From Deltaproteobacteria bacterium (GTDB lineage: Bacteria > Desulfobacterota > Desulfobacteria > Desulfobacterales > JAFDDL01): a DNA stretch of 23,726 nt. The stretch is taken from assembly GCA_019310865.1 (NCBI GenBank), contig JAFDDL010000031.1, forward strand, positions 1 to 23,726. The letters run 5' to 3'. Below the pieces are notes generated by a model. It did not search any database, was not told where the DNA came from, and saw nothing but the letters and a program-made list of their open reading frames with translations. Position numbers and translations under genes: made by a program. The first letter of the stretch is position 1; every line of letters begins with the position of its first letter. Below are positions 1 to 8,503 of the stretch, one piece after another.

Positions 1-113
1 CCCAAAATTGAGACAAGGCTGTGGGTTTTATCCACCCGCAATCTGCCAATGGTAAATTGCGAGTCCGGGTGCTGATAGGTAATCCGTTCCAGGTGTCCTT
101 GTATGGTGATCAT
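1..113 (-). CDS. recD2: RecD2-like ATP-dependent DNA helicase, N-terminal fragment
   Basis: Only the first 37 codons are in the window; the gene continues past position 1. The peptide starts MITIQGHLERITYQHPDSQF and continues with IARLRVDKTHSLVSILG. That pattern (GxLERITYxxxxxxxTIARLRV, then a short hydrophobic strand) is the typical N-terminal OB-like domain of RecD2/RecD-like superfamily 1B helicases, 5'-3' DNA helicases of about 720-750 aa involved in repair. The start at 113 is fixed by in-frame stops just upstream, one of which is the stop codon of rlpA, so rlpA and this gene are 21 nt apart and probably co-transcribed. No strong Shine-Dalgarno is visible, so translational coupling to rlpA is plausible. 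The assignment rests on a short N-terminus; the Walker motifs that would confirm it lie outside. Confidence 0.72.
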   Translation of the reverse strand, partial: MITIQGHLERITYQHPDSQFTIGRLRVDKTHSLVSIL

Positions 114-134
114 CGGGAATTATCAGGTCGGTGC

Positions 135-911
135 TCATTCGGCCACGAGCACCGCCTCCTTGAACCCGCTTCTGATAAGCTTCGCTTCATAATCGATTGC
201 CTGATTCAAGGTGGTCCATCGCCCGACACGAACCCGGTAAAAGGTGAAACGGCCATCATGATATGTTGTGATATGGGCGTGGTCATAGATCTTTGACAGC
301 CGGTCCCTGAGCCTTTCGGCATTGGCCCGTTCCCGAAAGGCACCCACCTGGACGGTAAAAACGCCGTGCTGATAATCCACCGACTGGTATTCGGGGCGTT
401 TTTGCCCCTTGGTCGGGGGGTTGGCCCGGCCCAGTACGACCACCTCCACCGGTGCCGTGCCGGGACCGACCAATCCCAGCTTCTTGGCGGCGGCATAGGA
501 AAGATCGATGATCCGACCTCTGACAAACGGCCCCCTGTCATTGACCCGGACATCGAGCGTGGCGCCGGTGTTCAGGTTCCGAACACGAACCCAGGTGCCC
601 AGGGGCAATGTCTTGTGCGCGGCAGACAAGCCATACATATTGTAAACTTCACCGTTGGATGTTTTTCGGCCATGGAAATCCTTTCCGTACCAGGAGGCAA
701 TGCCCTTTTGGCGAAAACCGTGCGCATTGGCAATGGGCCGGTACCACTTGCCGTCAACCCGATACGGTTTGGGCGCATCAGGTGATTTCGGGGGTAGTTT
801 CGGGGGGGCTTTCGGGGCCGGCACGGTTCGTGCGCAACCGGAAAAAACCATCAGCCCGAAAACGATCAGCCCAATCCATCGTATGGTGCCGTGCCTAAAA
901 TGTGGTTTCAT
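135..911 (-). CDS. rlpA: RlpA-family septal ring lytic transglycosylase lipoprotein with SPOR domain
   Basis: The 258-aa product is a predicted outer-membrane lipoprotein. A hydrophobic signal (residues 11-25) ends in a lipobox FSG-C with the lipid-bearing Cys at 26, followed by a Pro/Lys-rich linker (31-50). A double-psi beta-barrel RlpA domain follows at about 68-160, starting GIASWYGKDFHGRKTSNGE. The catalytic pair known for this family is visible as His99 (in AAHKTLPLG) and Asp125 (in VNDRGPF). A C-terminal SPOR domain (about 182-257) should target denuded septal peptidoglycan. RlpA enzymes cleave naked glycan strands during daughter-cell separation. The start is supported by GGGAG about 5 nt upstream. 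The gene lies 30 nt downstream of lon and directly upstream of a recD2-like gene on the same strand. All key residues appear intact. Confidence 0.93.
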   Translation of the reverse strand: MKPHFRHGTIRWIGLIVFGLMVFSGCARTVPAPKAPPKLPPKSPDAPKPYRVDGKWYRPIANAHGFRQKGIASWYGKDFHGRKTSNGEVYNMYGLSAAHKTLPLGTWVRVRNLNTGATLDVRVNDRGPFVRGRIIDLSYAAAKKLGLVGPGTAPVEVVVLGRANPPTKGQKRPEYQSVDYQHGVFTVQVGAFRERANAERLRDRLSKIYDHAHITTYHDGRFTFYRVRVGRWTTLNQAIDYEAKLIRSGFKEAVLVAE

Positions 912-941
912 GCCTACTCCCGGTGGATCCCGACCGTCGGA

Positions 942-3290
942 TTAGTCCCCCCCCAATGCCAGCTCAAGCACTTCCTGCATCTTGTCGGCAAAATGAAAGG
1001 TCATATCCTGCCGAACCTTAGGCGGAATATCCTCCAGGTCTTTCTCATTCCATTTGGGCAAGATCAACGTTTTAATGCCCGACCGGTGGGCTGCCAGGAC
1101 TTTTTCCTTGATGCCTCCCACCGGCAGCACCTGCCCGCGAAGGGTGATTTCACCGGTCATGGCCAGATCGCGTTTGATCCGCCGGTTGGTGATCAGCGAC
1201 ACAAGGGCCGTAAGCATAGTCACACCGGCCGAAGGACCGTCCTTTGGTATGGCACCGGCGGGGATATGGATGTGAATATCATGAGAGGTGAAAAAGGCAT
1301 CCGGTACCGATAACGCCTCAGCATGAGACCGAATGAAACTCAATGCCGCACTGGCAGATTCCTTCATCACATCTCCCAGCTGGCCGGTGAGCGTCAATCC
1401 TTTGGCACCGGGCATGGACGTCGCCTCGATGAACAGAATCTCACCGCCAAACGGTGTCCAGGCAAGGCCCACCGCCACTCCCGGAATGGCGGTCCTGGCT
1501 CTGGTTTCCCGTGTGAGTCGAACCGCGCCGAGATACTCATGCAAATTTTTAATGCTGATGGTCACCTTTTTTGCGGTACCTTCCGCAATTTTTGCGGCAA
1601 CACCCCGGCAGACACCGGCAATCTCGCGTTCAAGATTTCGAAGACCGGCCTCGCGGGTATAACCGGAAATAATCTGCTTCACAGCGGCCTTTGTGATGGT
1701 GATCTGCCCGGCTTTGATGCCATGGGCATCGCGCTGGCGCGGTATCAGGTAACGGTTTGCAATCTGAATCTTTTCATCTTCGGTGTAGCCCAGCAGCTGC
1801 AGAATCTCCATACGGTCTCGCAGGGGTGGCGGAATGGTGTCCAGCACATTGGCAGTGGTGATAAACATCACGTTGGACAGATCAAAGGGAACATCGAGGT
1901 AGTGATCCTGGAATGAAAAATTCTGCTCCGGATCCAATACTTCCAAAAGCGCCGAAGACGGATCACCGCGAAAATCGCTGCCGACCTTGTCGATCTCATC
2001 GAGTATGAACACCGGATTGCTCGATTCGGCTCTCCGAATCCCCTGGATAATTCGGCCGGGAAGTGCTCCGACATAGGTCCGTCGATGCCCCCGTATCTCG
2101 GCCTCATCACGGACCCCGCCAAGGGACAGCCGGCTGAACTTTCGCCCCAGGGCCCGGGCAATGGAGTTTCCAAGGGAGGTTTTACCGGTCCCCGGAGGGC
2201 CGGCAAAGCAGAGAATCGGCCCCTTTGAATCGGGTTTGAGTTTTCGAACCGCTATATACTCCAGAATCCGTTTCTTTGCCTTTTCAAGCCCGAAATGGTC
2301 TTCATCCAGAACATTGCGGGCCGTTTGAATATCCAGATTGTCCTCCGTGCGTTCATGCCACGGCAAGGCGGTCAACCAATCGAGGTAAGTGGACGCAACT
2401 GTGTATTCGGAAGAGGATGGATGCATGCGCGACAGGCGATCCAACTCCCGCTCGGCTTCCTTCTTGGCTTCATCCGGGAGGTTCTTGGCTTCAATCTTGG
2501 CTCGATAATCCTCTACTTCCACATTGGAGTCATCGGTTTCACCCAATTCTTCTTTGATGGCCTTGAGTTGCTGGCGCAGGTAATATTCCCGTTGGCGCTT
2601 GTCCATATCACCCTTTACCTGGTTTTGAATTTTGCTACCCAGCTCCAGAATTTCCCGTTGATGGTTGACCAGCCGGGTGGCTTCCGTAAGTCGCTTTTTC
2701 ACGTCAAGTATCTGCAGGACTTTTTGCTTCTCCACGGCTGTCGCGTTGATGGTGGAGGCGATCATGTCGGCCACGACACCCGGTTCCTGAAGGCTCTTGG
2801 CCATGGCGATGATTTCCTGCGGCAGTCCCGGTGACAATTCCACCACCCGGGCGAACTGGCTGGTAATGTTGGCCATGAGCGCCTCGGTTTCTTTGTCTTT
2901 GGCCCGAATATCCTTCAGGTGCGCCACCTGTGCGGTGAGGTAGTCGTTTCCATTAATGAACTTTTTCACCTTGAAGCGCTCCAGGCCCTGCACCAGCAGC
3001 TGGGCCTTGTCGTCCTCCGTTTTGGCCATTTTCAGAATCAGCGCGCTGGTTCCATAGGTATACAGATCCTTTTCGGGCTCCACATCCTTTTGCGGTGACT
3101 CTTTTGAAACCAGCAGGCCGATAACCCGGTCTTTTGACATGGCTTCATCGATGAGCTTTACCGATTCGGCCTGCATCACCACTAACGGCAGAACCATTTT
3201 GGGAAACAGGACCACATCGAACAGGGGCAGTATGGGCATAACATCGGAAATATTATCAGTACCGAAATCCATGGCGGGATTCTTTGTCAT
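942..3290 (-). CDS. lon: Lon ATP-dependent serine protease
   Basis: The 782-aa product has full-length Lon architecture: an N-terminal substrate-binding LON domain (about 20-215), a coiled-coil region, an AAA+ module with Walker A GPPGTGKT (364-371) and Walker B FILDEID (428-434), and a C-terminal protease domain with the catalytic Ser in PKDGPSAG (Ser687) and the catalytic Lys in the GGIKEK segment. Lon degrades damaged and short-lived regulatory proteins in the cytoplasm. I chose the ATG at 3290 because GGAGG sits 5 nt upstream; a TTG four codons earlier would include this Shine-Dalgarno inside the gene. It lies 94 nt downstream of hsp20 on the same strand, a functionally coherent chaperone-protease pair, and 30 nt upstream of rlpA. 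Confidence 0.97.
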   Translation of the reverse strand: MTKNPAMDFGTDNISDVMPILPLFDVVLFPKMVLPLVVMQAESVKLIDEAMSKDRVIGLLVSKESPQKDVEPEKDLYTYGTSALILKMAKTEDDKAQLLVQGLERFKVKKFINGNDYLTAQVAHLKDIRAKDKETEALMANITSQFARVVELSPGLPQEIIAMAKSLQEPGVVADMIASTINATAVEKQKVLQILDVKKRLTEATRLVNHQREILELGSKIQNQVKGDMDKRQREYYLRQQLKAIKEELGETDDSNVEVEDYRAKIEAKNLPDEAKKEAERELDRLSRMHPSSSEYTVASTYLDWLTALPWHERTEDNLDIQTARNVLDEDHFGLEKAKKRILEYIAVRKLKPDSKGPILCFAGPPGTGKTSLGNSIARALGRKFSRLSLGGVRDEAEIRGHRRTYVGALPGRIIQGIRRAESSNPVFILDEIDKVGSDFRGDPSSALLEVLDPEQNFSFQDHYLDVPFDLSNVMFITTANVLDTIPPPLRDRMEILQLLGYTEDEKIQIANRYLIPRQRDAHGIKAGQITITKAAVKQIISGYTREAGLRNLEREIAGVCRGVAAKIAEGTAKKVTISIKNLHEYLGAVRLTRETRARTAIPGVAVGLAWTPFGGEILFIEATSMPGAKGLTLTGQLGDVMKESASAALSFIRSHAEALSVPDAFFTSHDIHIHIPAGAIPKDGPSAGVTMLTALVSLITNRRIKRDLAMTGEITLRGQVLPVGGIKEKVLAAHRSGIKTLILPKWNEKDLEDIPPKVRQDMTFHFADKMQEVLELALGGD

Positions 3291-3344
3291 GGCATCCTCC
3301 AACTATCTCGCTTGAAGTATCGTTTTTTTATCAACCGTATCAGG

Positions 3345-3353
3345 ATCATATCA
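3345..3353 (-). promoter_or_regulatory. Possible extended -10 promoter for lon
   Basis: On the minus strand the spacer between hsp20 and lon contains TGATATGAT, a TGn extended -10 with a 5/6 match to TATAAT. No good -35 lies at the expected distance. Transcription would begin around 3338, giving a leader of about 50 nt. This would let lon be transcribed separately from hsp20. Read-through from the hsp20 promoter is equally possible. Confidence 0.33.
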
Positions 3354-3384
3354 TTTTACGGGTCAACCGGATTACAGGAGATAT

Positions 3385-3837
3385 TCAGCCATCTGAAATG
3401 GCAATCTTGTGCGTTTTATCCAACGGCATTTTGGACAGCCGGATTTTGAGGAATCCATTGCTAAATGACGCGGTAACATTATTTGAATCGATGGGAGCCG
3501 GCAGGTACAATATGCGCTCAAAGGTACCGTACTGGATTTCCGCCAACCGATAGGTCGCTGCACTCTCAGGTGGGATTCCCAGTCGTTTTCCATGAATCTT
3601 AACCGCACGGTTGTTAATTTCGACATCGAGATCTTCTTTGTCCACACCGGCAATTTCAGCAATGATGACAATTTGCTCCCGTGTCTCGAAAATATCCATT
3701 GGCGGCTTCCAAGCGCATTCGGAACAGTCGAATGTTGGATTCAATGCCCTGGGCCTGAAAAATCCTTCAATTGTTTTTTCAATTTTGGAACTCATGTCTT
3801 CAAAATCGCCCCCAAATCTGATCTTAATAAAGTCCAT
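3385..3837 (-). CDS. Hsp20/alpha-crystallin small heat shock protein
   Basis: The 150-aa product is an ATP-independent holdase chaperone. The alpha-crystallin domain runs from about residue 46 (PPMDIFETREQIVIIAEIAG) to about 140, with the conserved GVDKEDLDVEI strand, the GTFERILYLPAPID segment and the closing NGFLKIRLSK motif. The N-terminal arm is short and has two Cys (FDCSECAWKPP), which is unusual enough to note as possible redox or metal contacts. I chose ATG 3837 because GAGGAG lies about 7 nt upstream; a longer frame from 3894 has no comparable ribosome site. It precedes lon on the same strand, so refolding and proteolysis are probably controlled together. Confidence 0.93.
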   Translation of the reverse strand: MDFIKIRFGGDFEDMSSKIEKTIEGFFRPRALNPTFDCSECAWKPPMDIFETREQIVIIAEIAGVDKEDLDVEINNRAVKIHGKRLGIPPESAATYRLAEIQYGTFERILYLPAPIDSNNVTASFSNGFLKIRLSKMPLDKTHKIAISDG

Positions 3838-3930
3838 GTTCGGCTCCTCACGCATGCCTACCCGGGATCGATCGGTTTCCGGATGGGGTCTCAACGGGTT
3901 ATCAATGTCTTTTTACCCTTCAAAATCAGA

Positions 3931-3959
3931 AATTTAACACCTGATCCTCATTTTGTAAA
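3931..3959 (-). promoter_or_regulatory. Candidate sigma70 promoter for hsp20(-lon)
   Basis: Reading the minus strand, TTTACA (5/6 match to the -35 consensus) is separated by 17 nt from TAAATT (4/6 match to -10), with a TG one base before the -10. Transcription would begin about 85-90 nt before the hsp20 start. No convincing heat-shock sigma32 pair was found in this spacer. Confidence 0.45.
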
Positions 3960-4024
3960 GGGAAGATAAGGATCGGATCGGGGTCTATGTTGTGTTTTGC
4001 CGAAAATTACCGTATGACGCGACT

Positions 4025-5185
4025 ATGATGTTCCATGGCGCGTTGAAAACCAAATCGATCATAAGCACCCAGTATTTTCTTTTTTTTGGGGCACTTGGCG
4101 TCTTTTTACCCTATTTCAACCTCTACTGCTACCACCTGGGATTCTCCGGATTTCAAATCGGCCTCATCTCTTCAGCTCGATCCATCACACTGGTTGTCTT
4201 TCCCTTCCTTTGGAGCATTCTGGCCGATCGGTATCGAATGCGGCGATCCATTTACATCTTCTGCCTGGTGACCAGCACGGCAGTCTGGGCCTTTTATTTG
4301 TTCACCGATCAGTTTGTCCCCATGCTGGTTATCACGATATGTTACGGCATATTTTTTTCTCCCATCATCAGTTTCCTGGAGGCCATTACCATGGACCTTC
4401 TTGGAAGGGAAAAAATGCGCTATGGCTCGATACGGGCCTGGGGGTCCATCAGCTTTATCATTACGGTCCTGGTGATGGGCAAGGCCATCGATCGGTCATC
4501 TGTGAATATTATCATTGCCTGTATTCTGGCTGCGTTTGCAGTGCAAAGCCTATCTTCATTTGCACTTCCGGTGCCGGCTGCCAATAAGAAAATCATTGCG
4601 CTGAGCCAGGCAAAAATTTTCTTTAACCGGCGCGTGCTTCTGTTTCTGATCTGCGCCTTTCTCATGCTGGTCAGCCACGGGACCTACTATGGCTTTTTTT
4701 CAATCCACCTGGAAAGCCTCGGTTACGACAAAACCTTTATCGGATTGTCATGGGCCCTTGCCTCCACGGCTGAAATTCTGGTGATGATCAAGTCGGAAAA
4801 AATCTTCAAACGCTTTTCCCTTGACCATGTGATTCTTTTTTCCATTTTCGTCGGCGCGCTTCGCTGGTTTGCGCTCTACAGCTCAAACAGCACCCTGGTG
4901 ATTCTTGTCACCCAGATATCTCATGCGGTCACCTATGGCACGTTTCACATGGCCAGCATTCTCTATATCGATCGACTGGCACCTGAGGAAGCAAAGACAC
5001 TCGGCCAGGCCATCAACAACTCACTCACATACGGCCTGGGTTTGATGGTTGGTTTTTTCCTGAACGGGTGGCTGTTTGACATTCTGGGATCCAATACCTT
5101 GTTTTTCATCAGTGGTGCGATCGGCGTTTCGGCCGGCGTGATGTTCACCGCTTCGACCCGCAGGCGACATGAAACCAACCCGTAA
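4025..5185 (+). CDS. MFS transporter (MFS_1-like / HcaT-NupG-like family)
   Basis: The product of about 386 aa is hydrophobic throughout and consistent with 12 transmembrane helices in two halves. After TM2 it has LADRYRMRR, the usual loop 2-3 signature of major facilitator proteins, and the LLGREKMRYGSIRAWGSISF segment typical of the MFS_1-like group containing the E. coli phenylpropionate (HcaT) and nucleoside transporters. The substrate cannot be read from sequence. Several starts are possible: GTG 3992, ATG 4025 or ATG 4028. None has a strong Shine-Dalgarno; I use 4025 because the family normally begins a few residues before TM1. Its 3' end overlaps the mutY start by 17 nt, so the two genes are translationally linked although no functional link is obvious. 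Confidence 0.85.
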   Translation: MMFHGALKTKSIISTQYFLFFGALGVFLPYFNLYCYHLGFSGFQIGLISSARSITLVVFPFLWSILADRYRMRRSIYIFCLVTSTAVWAFYLFTDQFVPMLVITICYGIFFSPIISFLEAITMDLLGREKMRYGSIRAWGSISFIITVLVMGKAIDRSSVNIIIACILAAFAVQSLSSFALPVPAANKKIIALSQAKIFFNRRVLLFLICAFLMLVSHGTYYGFFSIHLESLGYDKTFIGLSWALASTAEILVMIKSEKIFKRFSLDHVILFSIFVGALRWFALYSSNSTLVILVTQISHAVTYGTFHMASILYIDRLAPEEAKTLGQAINNSLTYGLGLMVGFFLNGWLFDILGSNTLFFISGAIGVSAGVMFTASTRRRHETNP

Positions 5186-6269
5186 GGATATCGACATCAT
5201 TCAAAGCCGACTGCCGGCCTGGTACCGGAAAAACCAGCGCAATTTGCCCTGGCGCGAAACCGATGACCCCTATTCGATCTGGGTGTCGGAGGTCATGCTC
5301 CAGCAAACCCAGGTAAACACCGTTATGCCGTTCTATATTGAATTTTTAAAACGGTTTCCCACCATGAACCGCCTGGCCGAGGCAACTCAGCAGCAAGTTC
5401 TCAAGTCCTGGGAAGGGTTGGGCTATTATGCCCGGGCTCGAAACTTTCACCGGGCCGCTCAAATCGTAATGGCGCAGCATAATGGTATCATTCCCGATAC
5501 ATATCAAGAATTTAAGGCCCTTCCGGGCGTTGGCGACTATATCGCCGCCGCCGTCCTTTCCATTGCATTCAAAGCCCCCTACGCGGTGGTGGACGGCAAT
5601 GTGAAACGGGTCTTTTCCCGTCTCTTCTGCCTAGACCAGGCCATCAACCACCCATCGGCAAAAAAGACCTTTTCCACACTCGCTGATTCCCTGCTGGACC
5701 GTCAGCGACCGGACCAATTCAACCAGGCGCTCATGGAACTGGGGGCCCTGATTTGCAAACCCGAACCCCAATGCCGTGCATGTCCCCTGAAAATCCGATG
5801 CGGCGCCTTCAGGACGAAGCGGGTGGGCGAGTATCCCAAAAAAATCAAGAAAAACCCGACACCGACGCATCACCTGGTAGCGGGCGTGGTTTGGCGCCGG
5901 AAAAAGGTTTTGATCACCCAGCGTAAAGCAGATGGCCTGCTGGGGGGACTGTGGGAATTTCCGGGTGGGACCGTAAGGGGTCAAGAAGCGCCCCCGAATG
6001 CCTGTCTAAGGCAAATTCGGCAGGAAGCCGGTCTCGTTGTGGAAATGGAGGATCATATCACCCGTGTCAAGCATGCCTACACGCATTTTAAGATTATCAT
6101 GGACGTATACTGCTGCCGGTATATCACCGGTAAGATAAAACTGGCACAACCTGCGGATTACCGATGGATCACCCTGGATCAGATCCCGGATTTTCCGTTT
6201 CACAAGGCCATTCACAAATTTATTCCGGACCTGAAAAAATGTCCGCCTGCCACCGGACAAAGGGCGTAA
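5169..6269 (+). CDS. mutY: A/G-specific adenine DNA glycosylase MutY
   Basis: The 366-aa product removes adenine mispaired with 8-oxoguanine. The HhH-GPD catalytic core occupies about 30-190: the catalytic Glu41 is in SEVMLQQTQV, the helix-hairpin-helix is LPGVGDYIAAAV (118-129), and the catalytic Asp142 is in VVDGNVKRV. A [4Fe-4S] cluster loop follows with Cys196, 202, 205 and 211. A C-terminal Nudix-like 8-oxoG recognition domain (about 233-350) has a degenerate Nudix box (RQIRQEAGL instead of REUxEExGU), as expected for MutY, which does not hydrolyse nucleotides there. The first cluster spacing is C-X5-C rather than the C-X6-C of E. coli. The start lies inside the end of the MFS gene. Confidence 0.96.
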   Translation: MKPTRKDIDIIQSRLPAWYRKNQRNLPWRETDDPYSIWVSEVMLQQTQVNTVMPFYIEFLKRFPTMNRLAEATQQQVLKSWEGLGYYARARNFHRAAQIVMAQHNGIIPDTYQEFKALPGVGDYIAAAVLSIAFKAPYAVVDGNVKRVFSRLFCLDQAINHPSAKKTFSTLADSLLDRQRPDQFNQALMELGALICKPEPQCRACPLKIRCGAFRTKRVGEYPKKIKKNPTPTHHLVAGVVWRRKKVLITQRKADGLLGGLWEFPGGTVRGQEAPPNACLRQIRQEAGLVVEMEDHITRVKHAYTHFKIIMDVYCCRYITGKIKLAQPADYRWITLDQIPDFPFHKAIHKFIPDLKKCPPATGQRA

Positions 6270-6317
6270 TTCGACGTCTGGCCTGGCGTCGGCCCTCTCC
6301 AGGTGCTTGGAATGGGG

Positions 6318-7001
6318 CTAAGGGGGGTCTGAAACACCCAGGGCGCTGCGAACGGCGCCAACAGCATCATCAATACCGACGGTGCCGGTATTGATGATGA
6401 GATCATAATTCAACGGATCATCGATATCCGCGTTGAAATGCTTTCGAATGAATGCGCGGCGATCCGATTCGGTCCGAATGATGCGTCGTTTGGCCTCCAC
6501 CGGACTCACCCCGAAGGCCTTGGCGACATGCTCAATTCGGATCTCTCTGGGTGCGATGATTCGAAGTCTGAAGCGCCGATTGGGGGGCAGGATAAAGTTG
6601 GCCCCTCTTCCCACAAGCACTGCGCGGCCATGTTTTCCGACAACCCCCACCACTTTCATCAGGTGCTTTAAATACTCGTCCGGCCACAGGTGGTGCGAAT
6701 CGACCAGGGAGGAAATCCAATCTTCCAATACATTCATGGCCTTCTCGTCGAGGGTTTTCAGCAGACTTCTGTGAACCTGCGCGCTTTCCGCCATGCGATG
6801 GATCATTTCCTGGTGAAAGATGCTGATACCCAAGTCGGATGCCAGCGATTCAGCAATGAGGCGACCGCCGCTTCCCGGTTCCCGGGAAATGGTGATGACC
6901 GGAATTTCCCGCTTTTCCCGGGCCGCCGCCGGATGCAATATCTGCCATCTTTGTACCTGCTCTTCGACAATTTGCTGAATTGAACGGTGTTTGGTCTTCA
7001 T
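6318..7001 (-). CDS. Cytidylate kinase-like P-loop protein
   Basis: The 227-aa product belongs to the cytidylate-kinase-like family often annotated in Desulfobacterota. It has a P-loop variant ISREPGSGG (38-46) followed by an amphipathic helix and IFHQEMIHRMAESAQ, then a central VGRGANFILP segment (the second conserved block of the family) and a C-terminal DLIINTG strand. About 30 residues before the P-loop form a charged N-terminal extension. The true substrate is uncertain: the family resembles CMP kinase but may act on another nucleotide or have a regulatory role. The start is well supported by AAGGAGGG just upstream. It converges with mutY and has its own promoter candidate at 7103-7131. 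Confidence 0.85.
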   Translation of the reverse strand: MKTKHRSIQQIVEEQVQRWQILHPAAAREKREIPVITISREPGSGGRLIAESLASDLGISIFHQEMIHRMAESAQVHRSLLKTLDEKAMNVLEDWISSLVDSHHLWPDEYLKHLMKVVGVVGKHGRAVLVGRGANFILPPNRRFRLRIIAPREIRIEHVAKAFGVSPVEAKRRIIRTESDRRAFIRKHFNADIDDPLNYDLIINTGTVGIDDAVGAVRSALGVSDPP

Positions 7002-7102
7002 AGTCCCTCCTTCACCACATTAGAAATCATTACAGCAGCACCAGTGCAGCAGGAAAAACAACAGGAGATACAAGGGGTTATCCGTTATGTCTCAATACCA
7101 AC

Positions 7103-7131
7103 ATCATACGCCTCTTTGGCCGGCGTGACAA
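7103..7131 (-). promoter_or_regulatory. Sigma70 promoter for the cytidylate-kinase-like gene
   Basis: On the minus strand TTGTCA (5/6) and TATGAT (5/6) are separated by exactly 17 nt. Transcription would start near 7096 and give a leader of about 95 nt before the ATG at 7001. The promoter lies in the 156-nt gap after the upstream peptidase gene, so the kinase-like gene is probably transcribed on its own. Confidence 0.6.
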
Positions 7132-7157
7132 GAATAAAATGGTTCGTGGTGCAAGGC

Positions 7158-8300
7158 TTAAGGGAAAACAATCGGCTCGGATATGGTCAGTACCTCCGGT
7201 CCGGATTCGGTCATCAGGACATCGTTTTCAATTCGAAATCCACCGATATCGGATGTAATCCCCGGTTCAATGGTGAAAATCATGCCGGGCACCAACAGTG
7301 TCTCGCGCCAGTATTTCAACATCTCCGGATCGGTCGGCTTGGGCGCCAATCCCGGTGGGTCATGGGTTTCCAATCCGATGCCATGCCCCAGACCATAGGG
7401 CATGTTCAATCCCTTTGATTTAATGTAATCAATGACCGCTTCGGCAACTCGGTGTGCGGGTACTCCCGGTTCGAGCATTCCAATCGCCATATCGTAGGCT
7501 TCCCGGTTGACATCGACGATTTTCTGTTGATCGGCCGTGAGCTTTCCGAAGGTCATGGGAACCGTTACGTCTGTGGCGTAGCCTTTCCACATCAGGCCAA
7601 AATCGATTAACGCCAGTCCCGGCAGATCCAACTGCGCCTCGGAGGCCGGCGGCACCTGGTGGATCATTCCGGAACGGTCACGGTTGGCCACCAAGCTATC
7701 GAAACTGGGGCCCTGGGCCCCACGTTCTTTCATCTTATTTTCCATAAACAACGCCAGATCGATTTCCCGCAATCCGGGATTTGCCTCGATAAAGGGCCGA
7801 ATCTCCCGGATCAGTTCGTTGGTCACCTGGGTGCCTTCCCGCAAGATTTCGATTTCGCGGGCCGTTTTGACCGATCGTGCTTTTACAAAGGCATGGGCGA
7901 TGCCATCACCCTGGCAGACAATATTCGCATCGGGAAAGGCCGCTTGAAGCTGCAAGACAAGCAGGTGCCCCTCAGTGGGAAGCACCTCCAACGTGAAGTT
8001 GTTGTTGAGTTTGTCTTTCAAGGCTGCAACCAGGGCGGCCCTGTAGGATCGTTTGTATTCACCGATATCGATCAACCGATCCACCTGGGACATCTTCTGG
8101 GCAACGACCATGTCCCAGGCAATCAGCGCCGTGTATCCATCTGAAAAAAGCAGCAATTGGGCGTCTGACGGCTGGCCGCTCAGATAGGCCAAATTCAGGT
8201 TACGCCCTCTTTCAAAATCCGAGACCAGCACGACATCGATTCCGCGCGATTTCATATCCGAAAGGATTTGATCCATTTTCTCTGGTGTGATAATTTTCAT
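7158..8300 (-). CDS. M24-family Xaa-Pro aminopeptidase/dipeptidase
   Basis: The 380-aa product has the two-domain layout of prolidase-like enzymes: a creatinase/prolidase N-terminal domain (about 5-140) and a C-terminal pita-bread metallopeptidase domain (about 150-375). All five ligands of the dinuclear metal centre are present: Asp233 (in LIDFGLMW), Asp244 (in YATDVT), His306 (in GLGHGIGLETHDPP), Glu345 (in FTIEPGI) and Glu359 (in RIENDV). It should cleave bonds involving proline at peptide N-termini in the cytoplasm. I chose ATG 8300 because AGAGG lies a few nt upstream and the family usually starts here; a start 28 codons earlier would add a hydrophobic stretch without a ribosome site. 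Confidence 0.93.
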   Translation of the reverse strand: MKIITPEKMDQILSDMKSRGIDVVLVSDFERGRNLNLAYLSGQPSDAQLLLFSDGYTALIAWDMVVAQKMSQVDRLIDIGEYKRSYRAALVAALKDKLNNNFTLEVLPTEGHLLVLQLQAAFPDANIVCQGDGIAHAFVKARSVKTAREIEILREGTQVTNELIREIRPFIEANPGLREIDLALFMENKMKERGAQGPSFDSLVANRDRSGMIHQVPPASEAQLDLPGLALIDFGLMWKGYATDVTVPMTFGKLTADQQKIVDVNREAYDMAIGMLEPGVPAHRVAEAVIDYIKSKGLNMPYGLGHGIGLETHDPPGLAPKPTDPEMLKYWRETLLVPGMIFTIEPGITSDIGGFRIENDVLMTESGPEVLTISEPIVFP

Positions 8301-8372
8301 GGGATATCCTCTGTTTACTGGATAGGTAATCACGATGAATTGGAGAATGCAATTTAAAAAGAATAGGCCTTT

Positions 8373-8402
8373 ATGGTAAAACACGCAGGTCTGTTAAGTC
8401 AA
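8373..8402 (-). promoter_or_regulatory. Candidate promoter for the Xaa-Pro peptidase
   Basis: On the minus strand TTGACT (5/6) is followed after 18 nt by TACCAT (4/6). The predicted start of transcription is about 65 nt upstream of the ATG at 8300, and downstream of the alternative upstream start codon, which supports the shorter protein. Confidence 0.45.
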
Positions 8403-8503
8403 ATGTTGTTTCCTATTGACCCATCGGCCCCTTTTCGATAGGTTCATATGATGTTTAAGTACGGATTTTCTTATTTTTCGAAATGTTGCAAGGATTTTTC
8501 AGA

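Noticed and set aside
1323..2834. Reading frames on the plus strand opposite lon
   Set aside because: They are shadows of the lon coding sequence with no recognisable domain or ribosome site.
3291..3302. TTG start for lon at 3302
   Set aside because: The GGAGG ribosome site lies between this codon and the ATG at 3290, so the ATG is the better start.
3838..3960. Sigma32 heat-shock promoter for hsp20
   Set aside because: TTGAA- and CCCCAT-like pieces exist on the minus strand but are about 30 nt apart, far outside the usual spacing.
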